Assembly (NCBI GenBank): GCA_017547845.1
Contig: JAFYNZ010000017.1
Coordinates: 29,278-93,277, forward strand
Direction of reading: 5' to 3'
Length of the DNA: 64,000 nucleotides
Source of the DNA: Muribaculaceae bacterium
Lineage (GTDB): Bacteria; Bacteroidota; Bacteroidia; Bacteroidales; Muribaculaceae
The position numbers and the translations under genes were made by a program. The notes below the pieces were generated by a model. It was not told where the DNA came from and searched no databases. It saw only the letters and a program-made list of their open reading frames with translations. Below, one piece after another: positions 25,679 to 35,153 of the stretch (positions within the stretch are counted from its first letter, which is position 1; each line of letters starts with the position of its first letter).

Positions 25679-27172
25679 ATGAACACTTACGCTATTGGTT
25701 CAAGCGAACTTACCTATGATCTTATCGAGCAACTTCTCAAAGATAAGACTAAACTCGTGCTCTCCGACGAGGCTGTAGCTAAAATCCAACACTGTCGTGA
25801 CTATCTCGACAGCAAGATGGAAGACACTTCTAAGCCTATCTATGGCGTGACTACAGGTTTCGGCTCGCTTTGCAACCGCACTATCTCTACCGACGACCTT
25901 TCTACTCTCCAAGAAAACCTCGTAAAGAGCCACTCTTGCAGCATTGGTCAGCCTATCGATGAAACTATCATTCGCCTTATGCTCCTTCTCAAGGCTCACG
26001 CTTTGTCAATGGGCTTCAGCGGTGTTCAAGTGGAAACAGTGCAACGTATCCTCGATTTCTACAACAACGATATCCTTCCTGTTGTATATGATCGCGGTTC
26101 GCTCGGTGCTTCAGGTGACCTTGCTCCACTTGCCAACCTCTTCCTCCCTCTCATCGGCGAAGGTGAAGTGTTCCACAACGGCAAGCGTTTCAAAGGCTCA
26201 GAAATCCTCAACATCTTCGGTTGGAAACCTATCAAGCTTAAGTCTAAAGAAGGTCTTGCTCTCTTGAATGGTACTCAATTCATGAGCGCAAACGGTATCA
26301 AGGCTCTTATTGACGGTTGGCACATGGTGAAGTGTTTCGACCTCATCGGTGCTATCTCATTGGAAGCATTTGATGGCCGTATCGAGCCATTCTTCGATTG
26401 CATCCACCAAGTGCGTCCTCACCGTGGTCAGATTGAGACAGCTGAACGTTATCGTCGTCTCCTCGAAGGCAGCGAAATCATCGCTCGCGAAAAGGCACAC
26501 GTTCAAGACCCTTACTCATTCCGTTGCATTCCACAGGTGCATGGTGCAGTGAAAGATGCTATGTATCACGTGACTAACGTTCTCCATACTGAGATCAACT
26601 CTGTCACTGACAACCCAACAGTATTCCCAGATGATGACTTGGTAGTATCAGGTGGTAACTTCCACGGCGAACCATTGGCATTGATCTTCGACTACATGGG
26701 CATCGCTCTTCACGAACTTGGCAACATCTCTGAACGCCGTACAGCTCAGCTCATCCTCGGTCAACGCGGTCTCCCTGAATTCCTCGTTGCTCACCCAGGT
26801 CTCAACTCAGGCTACATGATTCCTCAGTATGCTGCTGCAGCTGTAGTGAGCCAAAACAAGATGTATTGCTACTCAGCATCTTCTGACTCTATCGTCAGCT
26901 CAAACGGTCAAGAAGACCTCGTGTCAATGGGTGCTAATGCTGCTACTAAGTTGCATAAGATCATCGACAACCTCAAATACATCGCAGGTATCGAGTTGAT
27001 GAATGCTGCTCAAGGTCTCGACTTCCGTCGTCCATTGAAGTCTTCTTCTTACATCGAAACTGTTATCGAAGCTTACCGTAAGGAAGTGCCTACAGTAGAA
27101 GATGACGTTGTGATGAAGGACTACATCGAAAGCACTATGTCTTTCCTCGACAAGTTTGAAGTAGAACTATAA
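25679..27172 (+). CDS. hutH: Histidine ammonia-lyase
   Basis: A 497-residue enzyme that removes ammonia from L-histidine to give urocanate, the first step of the pathway. The MIO cofactor forms from Ala144-Ser145-Gly146 in GSLGASGDLAPLAN. Other signatures are YGVTTGFGSL, SVTDNPTVFPDD and GNFHGEPLAL. It is the last hut gene of the operon, immediately followed by a terminator. No hutC- or hutR-like regulator or histidine transporter is adjacent. Confidence 0.97.
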   Translation: MNTYAIGSSELTYDLIEQLLKDKTKLVLSDEAVAKIQHCRDYLDSKMEDTSKPIYGVTTGFGSLCNRTISTDDLSTLQENLVKSHSCSIGQPIDETIIRLMLLLKAHALSMGFSGVQVETVQRILDFYNNDILPVVYDRGSLGASGDLAPLANLFLPLIGEGEVFHNGKRFKGSEILNIFGWKPIKLKSKEGLALLNGTQFMSANGIKALIDGWHMVKCFDLIGAISLEAFDGRIEPFFDCIHQVRPHRGQIETAERYRRLLEGSEIIAREKAHVQDPYSFRCIPQVHGAVKDAMYHVTNVLHTEINSVTDNPTVFPDDDLVVSGGNFHGEPLALIFDYMGIALHELGNISERRTAQLILGQRGLPEFLVAHPGLNSGYMIPQYAAAAVVSQNKMYCYSASSDSIVSSNGQEDLVSMGANAATKLHKIIDNLKYIAGIELMNAAQGLDFRRPLKSSSYIETVIEAYRKEVPTVEDDVVMKDYIESTMSFLDKFEVEL

Positions 27173-27191
27173 TCTATTCACTTATAATATT

Positions 27192-27225
27192 GCCCCGTGG
27201 AGTCATTTCTGCGGGGCTTATTTTT
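27192..27225 (+). terminator. Terminator after hutH, 4 nt before the next start codon
   Basis: GCCCCG (27192-27197) pairs with CGGGGC (27212-27217), followed by TTATTTTT. The nitroreductase ATG lies at 27230, so this hairpin is effectively in that gene's leader. Confidence 0.75.
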
Positions 27226-27229
27226 CCCT

Positions 27230-27982
27230 ATGACACTTTCCGACCTCCGTTCTCGTCGCTCAGTCAGAGCCTACACATCTCAACCACTCGAGAAATCCGT
27301 AGTCGATGCCATAAAGGCTGAGATTACGATGATTAACACCGTAGAAGCCGGTATGCGCTTTCAGTTGATACTTGATGATGCTGCTCCATTCGATGGCTTC
27401 CGCAATTCCTATGGGTTGCTCCGAAATGTCCGTAACTATGTCGCTTGTGTCATAGAGCCATCATATCCCGACACATATCAGCGTTGTGGATATTGCGCTC
27501 AGCAGCTGGTGACTCTTGCAGTCTCGTTAGGTCTGGGTACATGCTACGTTGGAGGCTCATACAATGCCGATCTGACATCTGCGCAACTTAGAGCAGGGGA
27601 GAAGATACCATTTCTCATCGCATTAGGCTACGAAGATAAGGGTAAAGAAACACTTATCGCAAAAGTCGGAAAGTCATTGACACATATTTCCAAGAAGCGA
27701 CCGGCTGATATATTGACCTCTGATGTCAGTATCTCAGAGATTCAGGCAAATAGACCATTATTGTATACAGGACTTGAGGCAATGTTGTGTGCACCATCAT
27801 CGATGAATCGTCAGCCTGTCAGAGTCCAATATCGTCAAGGAGAGATACTTGCGAAAGTGGGGAGTGGTAGCAACTCCGACCTGATAGACCTTGGCATAGC
27901 ACTCTTCAACTTCCAAGCAGTCTATCCCGGAGTGTGGGAATGGGGTAACCCTGCCCGATTCTTTCCCGACGACTCGGAATAA
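27230..27982 (+). CDS. Nitroreductase family protein
   Basis: The ATG at 27230 (MTLSDLRSRRSVRAY) gives 250 residues; a GTG at 27197 lies inside the terminator hairpin and is rejected. The FMN-binding nitroreductase pattern is present: RRSVRAY at the start, then GYCAQQLVTLAVSLGLGTCYVGG, and a final AMLCAPSSMNRQP segment. The second half resembles an additional putative TM-nitroreductase-like domain. Substrate unknown. It can be transcribed only by readthrough of the hut terminator or from a promoter I cannot see. Confidence 0.8.
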   Translation: MTLSDLRSRRSVRAYTSQPLEKSVVDAIKAEITMINTVEAGMRFQLILDDAAPFDGFRNSYGLLRNVRNYVACVIEPSYPDTYQRCGYCAQQLVTLAVSLGLGTCYVGGSYNADLTSAQLRAGEKIPFLIALGYEDKGKETLIAKVGKSLTHISKKRPADILTSDVSISEIQANRPLLYTGLEAMLCAPSSMNRQPVRVQYRQGEILAKVGSGSNSDLIDLGIALFNFQAVYPGVWEWGNPARFFPDDSE

Positions 27983-28009
27983 CCCTTGTGATGTCGGTCT
28001 TTAGGGATT

Positions 28010-28071
28010 TATAGTATCTATAGTATCTATAGTATCTATAGTATATATAGTGTCTATAGTATCTATATAAA
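28010..28071. repeat. 9-bp tandem repeat near rpoD
   Basis: About seven units of TATAGTATC with single-base variants (TATAGTATA, TATAGTGTC) lie between the convergent nitroreductase and rpoD genes. The last unit abuts the A-rich tract that forms the rpoD terminator T run. Opposite-strand reading gives ATAGATACT-like units, the same family as at 4280. Confidence 0.85.
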
Positions 28072-28104
28072 AAAGCATCTGCCACAGAAGAAATCTGCAG
28101 CAGA
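28069..28104 (-). terminator. rpoD terminator
   Basis: On the minus strand a 10-bp stem with two mismatches (plus-strand arms 28078-28087 and 28095-28104) is followed by TGC and six T (A run at 28069-28074). Confidence 0.65.
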
Positions 28105-28130
28105 CGAATTTGTCTTGTGGTTTGATGAGT

Positions 28131-28991
28131 TTAGTCTCCGAGGTAGCTCTTAAGAAGCTTGCTCTTTTGTCCTTTAAGGCGACGGATTGCCTTTTCCTTA
28201 ATCTGGCGGACACGTTCGCGTGTAAGGTCAAACTTAGCACCGATTTCTTCAAGTGTCATCTCTTGGCAACCGATACCGAAGAACATTTTCAAGATTTCGC
28301 GTTCTCTGTCGTAAAGCTGACGCAATGCGCGGTCTACTTCCTTAGAGAGTGATTCTTGGTTGAGAGATGAGTCAGCCATAGGGCTATCATCATTTGGAAG
28401 CACATCGAGCAAAGAGTTGTCTTCTCCTTCTACGAAAGGAGCATCTACTGAGATGTGGCGACCTGATACCTTAAGAGTGTCGGAAATTTTGTCGACAGGG
28501 ATGTCGAGACGCTCAGCCAATTCTTCCGGAGAAGGGCGACGTTCGTTTTCCTGTTCAAACTTTGAGAGTTCTTTGCTAATCTTGTTGAGCGAACCTACTT
28601 GATTCAATGGTAGGCGCACGATGCGCGATTGCTCAGCAAGCGCTTGGAGAATCGACTGACGGATCCACCAAACGGCATAAGAAATGAATTTGAAACCGCG
28701 AGTTTCATCAAATTTCTGGGCAGCACGTATCAAACCCAAATTTCCCTCGTTGATCAAGTCAGGCAAACTAAGACCTTGATTTTGGTATTGTTTAGCCACT
28801 GACACAACGAAGCGTAAATTTGCTCGTGTTAATTTCTCTAACGCTGCGTGGTCTCCCTTTTTGATTCGCTGTGCAAGCTCCACTTCTTCACTTACTGAAA
28901 TAAGCTCTTCACGGCCGATTTCTTGCAAGTATTTGTCAAGCGATGCACTCTCACGATTGGTGATTGATTTTGTAATTTTTAGCTGTCTCAT
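28131..28991 (-). CDS. rpoD: Primary sigma factor RpoD/SigA
   Basis: A 286-residue sigma-70 factor, the short primary form of Bacteroidetes that lacks region 1.1. Region 1.2 starts at about 14 ([16 protein letters not shown]). Region 2 follows ([20 protein letters not shown] and [18 protein letters not shown]), then region 3 and region 4 with the helix-turn-helix ([20 protein letters not shown]). It directs housekeeping transcription and recognises the TTTG/TANNTTTG promoters seen across this window. It has its own matching promoter. Confidence 0.96.
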   Translation of the reverse strand: MRQLKITKSITNRESASLDKYLQEIGREELISVSEEVELAQRIKKGDHAALEKLTRANLRFVVSVAKQYQNQGLSLPDLINEGNLGLIRAAQKFDETRGFKFISYAVWWIRQSILQALAEQSRIVRLPLNQVGSLNKISKELSKFEQENERRPSPEELAERLDIPVDKISDTLKVSGRHISVDAPFVEGEDNSLLDVLPNDDSPMADSSLNQESLSKEVDRALRQLYDREREILKMFFGIGCQEMTLEEIGAKFDLTRERVRQIKEKAIRRLKGQKSKLLKSYLGD

Positions 28992-29014
28992 GATTTGACT
29001 TCACAAAATGTCTG

Positions 29015-29046
29015 CAAAATTAGTGAATTTTCGGGAGTATTTCAAA
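29015..29046 (-). promoter_or_regulatory. rpoD promoter
   Basis: Minus strand TTTG (29043-29046), 20 bp, TAATTTTG (29015-29022). The leader to the rpoD ATG at 28991 is about 20 nt. Confidence 0.75.
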
Positions 29047-29118
29047 TTTTGAGGACGAAATAATTCGATTTTTTGAAATATTCCTCTGAATTTAATGTTT
29101 AAGTCTACGATATAGATG

Positions 29119-30177
29119 TCACAAATGGCTTTTTTCTATCACTTTAAGCAATGTTTGTGATTTAAATTCTGTCTCTTGCCACTCATCTTCGGCTACTGAC
29201 TGCGATGTCAGTCCTCCTCCGACATAGATGTTGCACACGCCATCGACATATGCCATTGAGCGCAGATTGACATATAGGGCAATCGATGTTTCGGATATCG
29301 GTCCGATATAGCCACCATAGTATCGGCGACTGTGTCGTTCGATTTCGCCTATCAGAGAAATGGCTTGCTGTTTAGGGTAGCCAGAGAGTGCCGGGGTAGG
29401 TGATAGACGGTCGACAACTTTCCACAGGTCGGTCGTTGTATTCAGATTGGCTTTGATGTCGTTGCAGATGTGTTCGATAGGTCCTGCTTGGCGACTATAT
29501 CTGTCAGAAACTTGAGGCGACAATCCTTCCGAGCGAAGTGTGTCGCAGATGTAGTCGGTCACAATCTGCTGTTCCTCAATGCATTTATCGTCCCATTCTG
29601 TCGTAGAACCTATAGGACGAGTGCCGGCAAGCGACATTGTTGCGAGTTGGTTATCGGCTGACTTTAGCAGCAATTCGGGTGAAGCTCCTATCCACACACC
29701 CGTCTTGGGAGTGAAGTAGCAGAATACGAATGCGTTGGGGTAGGTCTCAGTAAGAATGTCGAATATGCTACCGATGTTGAGCTCTTGACGCTTGACAATA
29801 AGTCGTGACAACACTATTTTACCTCCGTTCTGCTTGAGATGCTCAATGATGCGATTGGCTTGACCGAGATAGTCTTCGTAGCAGATGGCTGCTTCGATGG
29901 CATATGCGACGGAATCTTCCTCCGATGTGACGTCTTCAGGGAAGTTGATGCCGTATTGGGTCGGTATCACAAAACTTTGAGCAGACTCTTGCTCTACGAA
30001 TGGTGCTACCACAAATCCTGTGGTGTCTCTATCGAATGTAATGCGAGACGATGCACCGAAATAGGCTTGCTTATCAGCCGGCAATCGGTACGCAAAGAAG
30101 TTGAGCCTTTGTCGAAGGGCTCTATCTATGGCATCAGTGATGATGGTGATATCAGACGAGTTCACCCTCGAGTTCAT
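29119..30177 (-). CDS. menF: Isochorismate synthase (chorismate-binding enzyme)
   Basis: A 352-residue protein with the chorismate-binding fold in the last about 250 residues. Motifs are VLSRL, GASPELLLK, MSLAGTRP and the conserved HICNDIKANL and SGYPKQQA segments. It should convert chorismate to isochorismate for menaquinone synthesis. The usual partner menD is not adjacent. Its start lies 26 bp inside the end of rimO, so it is probably the third gene of an ftsY-rimO-menF transcript. EntC-type siderophore use is possible, but no siderophore genes are nearby. Confidence 0.85.
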   Translation of the reverse strand: MNSRVNSSDITIITDAIDRALRQRLNFFAYRLPADKQAYFGASSRITFDRDTTGFVVAPFVEQESAQSFVIPTQYGINFPEDVTSEEDSVAYAIEAAICYEDYLGQANRIIEHLKQNGGKIVLSRLIVKRQELNIGSIFDILTETYPNAFVFCYFTPKTGVWIGASPELLLKSADNQLATMSLAGTRPIGSTTEWDDKCIEEQQIVTDYICDTLRSEGLSPQVSDRYSRQAGPIEHICNDIKANLNTTTDLWKVVDRLSPTPALSGYPKQQAISLIGEIERHSRRYYGGYIGPISETSIALYVNLRSMAYVDGVCNIYVGGGLTSQSVAEDEWQETEFKSQTLLKVIEKSHL

Positions 30178-31468
30178 ACGGGTAGGCTTGTGTAAGTCTC
30201 ACCATCACGAAGTCACCTTCGTCGTAGTCTGTGTCATTGATTGGGAAGTATACCTCAGGGTCTACCTCCGGACTATCCCATTGCGTACGACCGACATATC
30301 TGTCACCTTCGATACGGTCAACAATCACCTTGACACATTGACCTATCATCTGCTCGTTAAGGCTGAGAGCGACATCTTCTTGAGCAGCCATCAAGATGTC
30401 GAGTCTTTCTTGTTTGACTTCTTGTGGAATGTCGTCGGAGAGGTGTCTTTGGGCCCAAGTGTCGTCTTCTTCAGAGTAGGTGAAAGCACCCATGCGGTCG
30501 AATTTCACTTCTCTGACAAAGTCTACAAGCTCCTTGAAAGCCTCCTCAGTTTCGCCCGGGAAACCGACCATAAGCGTTGTACGGAGTTTGATGTCGGGCA
30601 CGATGCTGCGTATCTTTTCGATGACTTTAAGAGTCTCTTCTTTGGTGATATGGCGACGCATGTTGGTCAATACCGGGTCGGCGATGTGCTGCAATGCTAT
30701 GTCGAGATAGTTGCAAACATTGTTATAGCGTTTCATCACTTCAAGCACTTCCCATGGGAAATCTACAGGGTAGGCGTAGTGAAGACGCACCCATTCCACA
30801 CCCTCAATCTGTGCAATCTTTTCGATTAACTCAGGGAGCATCAATTTGCCATAGAGGTCCGAACCATACGCCGATAGGTCTTGGGCTATGATATTAAACT
30901 CCTTGACGCCTTCTGCCACAAGAGCTTTTACTTCCGACTCTATCTCGTCGATAGGGCGAGACTTGTGACGACCTGTGATGAGCGGGATAGCGCAGTAGGC
31001 ACAGAAGCGGTTGCAACCTTCCGAGATTTTGATGTAGGCAGAGTAGGGTGGAGTAGTGAGCTTGCGTTCCCAGTTTAGGGCAGAGCATTTCTGTTGCTTT
31101 TCGGCTTCGAGGGCATCGACGATTTTGTTCCAATCAAATTTGCCATAGAAACCGTCGACATCAGGCAATTCGCTCTTGAGGTCGCTCAGGTAGCGTTCGG
31201 AAAGGCAACCCATGACATACAGCTTGCCGATTTGACCTTCGCCTTTAGCTTCGAGCAATTGGAGAATCATGTTGATAGACTCCTCCTTGGCATCGCCGAT
31301 AAAGCCACAAGTGTTGACCACTACGATTTCGCCACGCACATTGTCGCTATCGTGATGAGCTTCATATCCGAGGCTTTCTAAACGCTTCATGAGCTGCTCG
31401 GAATCGACAAGATTCTTCGAACAGCCCATGGTTATAACGTCAATTCTATTCTTTTTGAATTTAGCCAT
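30152..31468 (-). CDS. rimO: Ribosomal protein S12 methylthiotransferase RimO
   Basis: A 438-residue radical-SAM enzyme that methylthiolates an aspartate of ribosomal protein S12. The N-terminal cluster ligands are Cys16, Cys54 and Cys88. The radical-SAM cluster is Cys152-x3-Cys156-x2-Cys159 (CNRFCAYC). A C-terminal TRAM domain spans about 372-438. Absence of MiaB-specific features and the overall motif pattern (SEGCNRFCAYCAIPLI) favour RimO. It overlaps ftsY by one base. Confidence 0.96.
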   Translation of the reverse strand: MAKFKKNRIDVITMGCSKNLVDSEQLMKRLESLGYEAHHDSDNVRGEIVVVNTCGFIGDAKEESINMILQLLEAKGEGQIGKLYVMGCLSERYLSDLKSELPDVDGFYGKFDWNKIVDALEAEKQQKCSALNWERKLTTPPYSAYIKISEGCNRFCAYCAIPLITGRHKSRPIDEIESEVKALVAEGVKEFNIIAQDLSAYGSDLYGKLMLPELIEKIAQIEGVEWVRLHYAYPVDFPWEVLEVMKRYNNVCNYLDIALQHIADPVLTNMRRHITKEETLKVIEKIRSIVPDIKLRTTLMVGFPGETEEAFKELVDFVREVKFDRMGAFTYSEEDDTWAQRHLSDDIPQEVKQERLDILMAAQEDVALSLNEQMIGQCVKVIVDRIEGDRYVGRTQWDSPEVDPEVYFPINDTDYDEGDFVMVRLTQAYPYELEGELV

Positions 31469-32430
31469 TATTCTTGACCAAATAGAGATTTAACAAATTC
31501 TTCGCGGCGGAACACTTGGAGGTCTTCCATGCCTTCGCCGATACCGATATATTTCACAGGGATTTTGAATTGGTCGCTGATGCCGATTACCACGCCGCCC
31601 TTAGCTGTGCCGTCGAGCTTTGTGATAGCCAACTCGTTGACTTCTGTGGCAGCCACAAATTGCTTTGCTTGTTCGAATGCATTCTGACCTGTCGAGCCAT
31701 CAAGCACAAGGAGCACTTCGTGTGGAGCTGATGGGACCACCTTCTTCATCACGTTCTTAATCTTGGTAAGCTCGTTCATAAGACCCACCTTGTTGTGAAG
31801 ACGACCGGCTGTGTCAATGATGACAACATCAGCACCTTGAGCCTTCGCCGATGAAAGAGTGTCGTAGGCCACAGATGCAGGGTCGCTACCCATCTTCTGC
31901 TTCACTACAGGCACGCCTACGCGTTCGCCCCAGATGTCGAGCTGTTCGACAGCAGCTGCACGGAATGTGTCAGCAGCACCGAGGATCACCTTATTGCCGG
32001 CTTTCTTGAATTGGTAAGCGAGTTTTCCGATAGTGGTAGTTTTGCCTACGCCGTTTACGCCGACCACCATGATAACATATGGGTCGTCAGATTTAGGAAC
32101 CTCAAAGTCGTCAAGATTGCAGTCAAGGTTGTTTTCGGCGAGGAGCTCGGTGATCTCTTCGCAGAGCAACTTATTGAGCTCAGCAGAGCCGACATATTTG
32201 TCGCGCTTTACACGAGCCTCGATACGCTCAATGATTTTGAGTGTGGTCTCTACGCCTACGTCGCTTGTGATGAACACCTCTTCAAGGTTGTCGAGCACAT
32301 CGTCGTCAATCTTGTCTTTGCCTGCAATTGCGTGTTTGAGTTTGCTCCACACCCCCTCTTTTGTTTTCTGAAGACCTGTGTCGAGCTTTTCTTTCTTTTC
32401 GCGTGAAAATAGTTTCCCAAAAAATCCCAT
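31468..32430 (-). CDS. ftsY: Signal recognition particle receptor FtsY
   Basis: A 320-residue SRP receptor GTPase that docks ribosome-SRP complexes at the inner membrane. It has the short form without the long acidic A domain. The N helical domain is at about 25-100, then the G domain with P-loop GVNGVGKT (124-131), DTAGRLHN and TKLDGTAKGG. The start overlaps no other gene and has a promoter; the stop overlaps the rimO start by one base (TAATG). Confidence 0.97.
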   Translation of the reverse strand: MGFFGKLFSREKKEKLDTGLQKTKEGVWSKLKHAIAGKDKIDDDVLDNLEEVFITSDVGVETTLKIIERIEARVKRDKYVGSAELNKLLCEEITELLAENNLDCNLDDFEVPKSDDPYVIMVVGVNGVGKTTTIGKLAYQFKKAGNKVILGAADTFRAAAVEQLDIWGERVGVPVVKQKMGSDPASVAYDTLSSAKAQGADVVIIDTAGRLHNKVGLMNELTKIKNVMKKVVPSAPHEVLLVLDGSTGQNAFEQAKQFVAATEVNELAITKLDGTAKGGVVIGISDQFKIPVKYIGIGEGMEDLQVFRREEFVKSLFGQE

Positions 32431-32446
32431 ATATCTAAATTTTGTG

Positions 32447-32476
32447 CAAAGATACGAAATAAATCACAAATCTCAA
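32447..32476 (-). promoter_or_regulatory. ftsY-rimO-menF promoter
   Basis: Minus strand TTG (32474-32476), 19 bp, TATCTTTG (32447-32454). The predicted start is about 13 nt before the ftsY ATG. Confidence 0.65.
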
Positions 32477-32497
32477 TGCTATACGACCAAATAAGCG

Positions 32498-35092
32498 TCA
32501 GAATGTGAAGTGAAGTTGCACTCTCAGGCCGCTTTTGTCCACATTTGGCGTATTACGATAGGTCAAACGCCACACATAGTCGAGTCGGAGGAAGGTGAAG
32601 ATGTTGTCGATTCCGACGCTCAATTCCATGTAGGGATCTTTGCCCATAGGCTTGGCAAACGCCTGATACGGAAATCTGTATAGGTCGTTGTTGAGTTGGG
32701 GATTGTTCTTGTCGCTCAGACTTCCGTAGAGACCTTTGAACGATACGACCTCGCGAAGTTTCAGGCGATTGATGAGAGGAATGCGATTAAACAGTGCCCC
32801 GTTGGCCCAGTAGGTGATGTCCCACGCGACATATTGGTCGTTGGCAAATTCCATGGCATTCATCAGCGAGTAGCTTTCTCTCTGAATAGTGTAGGATAGG
32901 TTGGCATTGGGCCACATCAGAGCCGGATATTGCACCTGACTCCACACTTTGCCCGCCTTAACGAGTATGTCGGTATAGCCGAATGCTGATAACCAAAAGC
33001 GTTTCTGCACTGAAAATTCGGTGCGATTCAGAGTGAATTTGCTGCCGAGAAATCCTTTCGGACCATATTCGTGGGAGAGGATAAATATCGGTGCATCGAT
33101 GTTGATAGGGATACGCTCCGACTTAGTCTGATAGAATTTTTCGTTGGGAGCATATCTGAGCGTCAAGGTGAATGCTGCTTGGTTGAAGTTCTTGTCGACA
33201 TCGCCATATCCATTGATAAAAGGCAACGAGTGGGTGCCTTCTTGGTTCTCGTATCTGAATGCGATGTCAAACGAAAAGCCGCTTGCTCGCTCCATCTTGT
33301 AGCTGATTCTGGAGAGTCGACGATAGGTCGCTTTGTCATCGGGTTTGCGTTTAAGCGATAGGAAGAGATTGTCCTTGTTGGTAAACAAGTAATGCTGACC
33401 AATTTGGTCGATGTCGTAGTTGTGTTCGACTTTAAGGGAGTTGATAGGAAATTCGCGTGAGTTATACTCCTTATCGATGAACGAATACTCCAGTTCAGCC
33501 CCGTATTTGAGGCGTTTATCGGTCAATCCATAGGCAACATATCCACGTGCGAACAGTCGATTGTGAAGCAGGGCTGTGGTCACTCCGCCCAGTCGGAAAC
33601 GCACTCCTTCGATATTGTTGACGCTGACCATCGTATTGACCGGTCCGATATCAAATTTACTATTTTCGCCGGTGTGAATATAGCCCGACACCAACACCTT
33701 TACCACCTGTTCAGCCCAATAGAAAAATGGTATGTCGCGTAGTCTGCCGATGAAGCCATCTATCGACTTCTCGTTCTTGTCGACCGGGATTAATCGAAGT
33801 TCGCTCCAGAATTGTTCCGGTCGGTTTTCTGCTCCTTTGGATACTATCACCTCTTCCTCAGTCTTAAAGCAGTAGTCGTATTCGGGTTGCTCGACGAAGC
33901 TGAATCCGTCGTAGACTGCCTCGCGTTGGGCGTATAGACCTTGACTACCCGGAGCAAGTTCAAACTCTGCTGTCATGTCGTCGCTTGTCTTGAGACGTGT
34001 GCCATCGGCCGCTTTGGTGAAATCTTGGACTATGTGAAGGCTCTTGACATAGTTGACATTGGCATTCTTAGGAAGGTATAACACCGCCTTTTTGACAAAC
34101 GTCATACTGTCGCTAAGTGGCAGATAAATGCGTCCTGAGAACCCAAACGACTCGCTGACATGAGGCACAAAGTTGATCTCCACGCAAGGCTCTCCTTCGA
34201 CCGTGAGCGTATCGGCAAGGAAGAATTTGTAGTAGTCGGGGGCTATCAGCGACAATGGACTCACAAATCGGTTTTGCATGATAGTGATGTCGTTGGCAAA
34301 AATGTCGACCTCTCTGAAAACATCGGCGACAAACTTATCAAGGTTGTCCTTGTCGAGTACATCAATCAGACTATGTCGTCTCACACCCTCGACGACTTCC
34401 TTATGTCGATTTCGACTGCCACGCCATAGCTCTTTGGAAATCTTTTCATCGGTCAGGATAGGCAGAATCGGGCGACCTGTCACTCGGCTGGTGTAAATAT
34501 AGTCGGCCACAAATGCCCATTGACTATCCTTGAGTTGCTCCTCGGTGATGGCGAAATCGTTGAGGGCAATCCTCGTCTTGGTGTGCTTGTCGTGGCTGTA
34601 GTAGGGTTTGTCGTATGGTGTGTTTTGTCGCATAGAGGCATGCAGACGCTTGATAATATCCACTGCCGGATTACCCTTCTTGCTATAACGTTGGTCGCGT
34701 GCTCTGACCTCTATCTCATTGAGATAGACAGCCGTAGGGCTCATGGCAATGCTGATAGGAGAGTGCTGAATGTCAACGACTCTTAGTGTCTTCGGAGCAT
34801 AGCCTACGCAGTTCAACTGAAGGATATTGCTGTTGCTGACGCTGATAGCAAACGCCCCATCTTCGTCGGTGATCACCCCTCGATTTTCTCCCTCTACATA
34901 GATGCTGACTCCGCCGATGCATTTGCTTGAAATGGAGTCTGTGACAATCCCTTGCAACACCCTCTTTCCAATCACATCGGCACGACTCGAAAAAGCGACG
35001 GCAAACGACAATACGACTATAGCCCACATCAAGACTGTTTTGATGCGAGACGCAATGCCCGAGGCGAAACTATTGCTATAATCTCTTGTCAT
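32498..35092 (-). CDS. DUF5686 / carboxypeptidase-like outer-membrane protein
   Basis: An 864-residue protein with an N-terminal membrane/signal segment (about 15-38) and a carboxypeptidase-regulatory-like domain (about 43-118, GIVTDSISSKCIGGVSIYVEG). A long DUF5686 region follows and ends as a predicted outer-membrane beta-barrel with a terminal aromatic residue (QLHFTF). This architecture is widespread in Bacteroidetes and lacks a recognisable plug. Function unknown. Its start codon lies inside the promoter of the divergent CYTH operon. Confidence 0.85.
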   Translation of the reverse strand: MTRDYSNSFASGIASRIKTVLMWAIVVLSFAVAFSSRADVIGKRVLQGIVTDSISSKCIGGVSIYVEGENRGVITDEDGAFAISVSNSNILQLNCVGYAPKTLRVVDIQHSPISIAMSPTAVYLNEIEVRARDQRYSKKGNPAVDIIKRLHASMRQNTPYDKPYYSHDKHTKTRIALNDFAITEEQLKDSQWAFVADYIYTSRVTGRPILPILTDEKISKELWRGSRNRHKEVVEGVRRHSLIDVLDKDNLDKFVADVFREVDIFANDITIMQNRFVSPLSLIAPDYYKFFLADTLTVEGEPCVEINFVPHVSESFGFSGRIYLPLSDSMTFVKKAVLYLPKNANVNYVKSLHIVQDFTKAADGTRLKTSDDMTAEFELAPGSQGLYAQREAVYDGFSFVEQPEYDYCFKTEEEVIVSKGAENRPEQFWSELRLIPVDKNEKSIDGFIGRLRDIPFFYWAEQVVKVLVSGYIHTGENSKFDIGPVNTMVSVNNIEGVRFRLGGVTTALLHNRLFARGYVAYGLTDKRLKYGAELEYSFIDKEYNSREFPINSLKVEHNYDIDQIGQHYLFTNKDNLFLSLKRKPDDKATYRRLSRISYKMERASGFSFDIAFRYENQEGTHSLPFINGYGDVDKNFNQAAFTLTLRYAPNEKFYQTKSERIPINIDAPIFILSHEYGPKGFLGSKFTLNRTEFSVQKRFWLSAFGYTDILVKAGKVWSQVQYPALMWPNANLSYTIQRESYSLMNAMEFANDQYVAWDITYWANGALFNRIPLINRLKLREVVSFKGLYGSLSDKNNPQLNNDLYRFPYQAFAKPMGKDPYMELSVGIDNIFTFLRLDYVWRLTYRNTPNVDKSGLRVQLHFTF

Positions 35093-35116
35093 ATAGGATT
35101 AAAACCATTAACTTTG
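35086..35116 (+). promoter_or_regulatory. Promoter of the CYTH-KdsC-Maf operon
   Basis: TTG (35086-35088), 20 bp, TAACTTTG (35109-35116). The -33 element overlaps the start codon region of the divergent DUF5686 gene (ATG at 35092). The leader to the CYTH start is about 120 nt. Confidence 0.6.
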
Positions 35117-35153
35117 TAGTGGTGTTTTACGAAACAGTCGGTTTTAGTGACTG

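Noticed and set aside
28001-28252. 83-residue minus-strand frame rich in IDT repeats
   Set aside because: The repeats come from the 9-bp array and the rest is another frame of rpoD.
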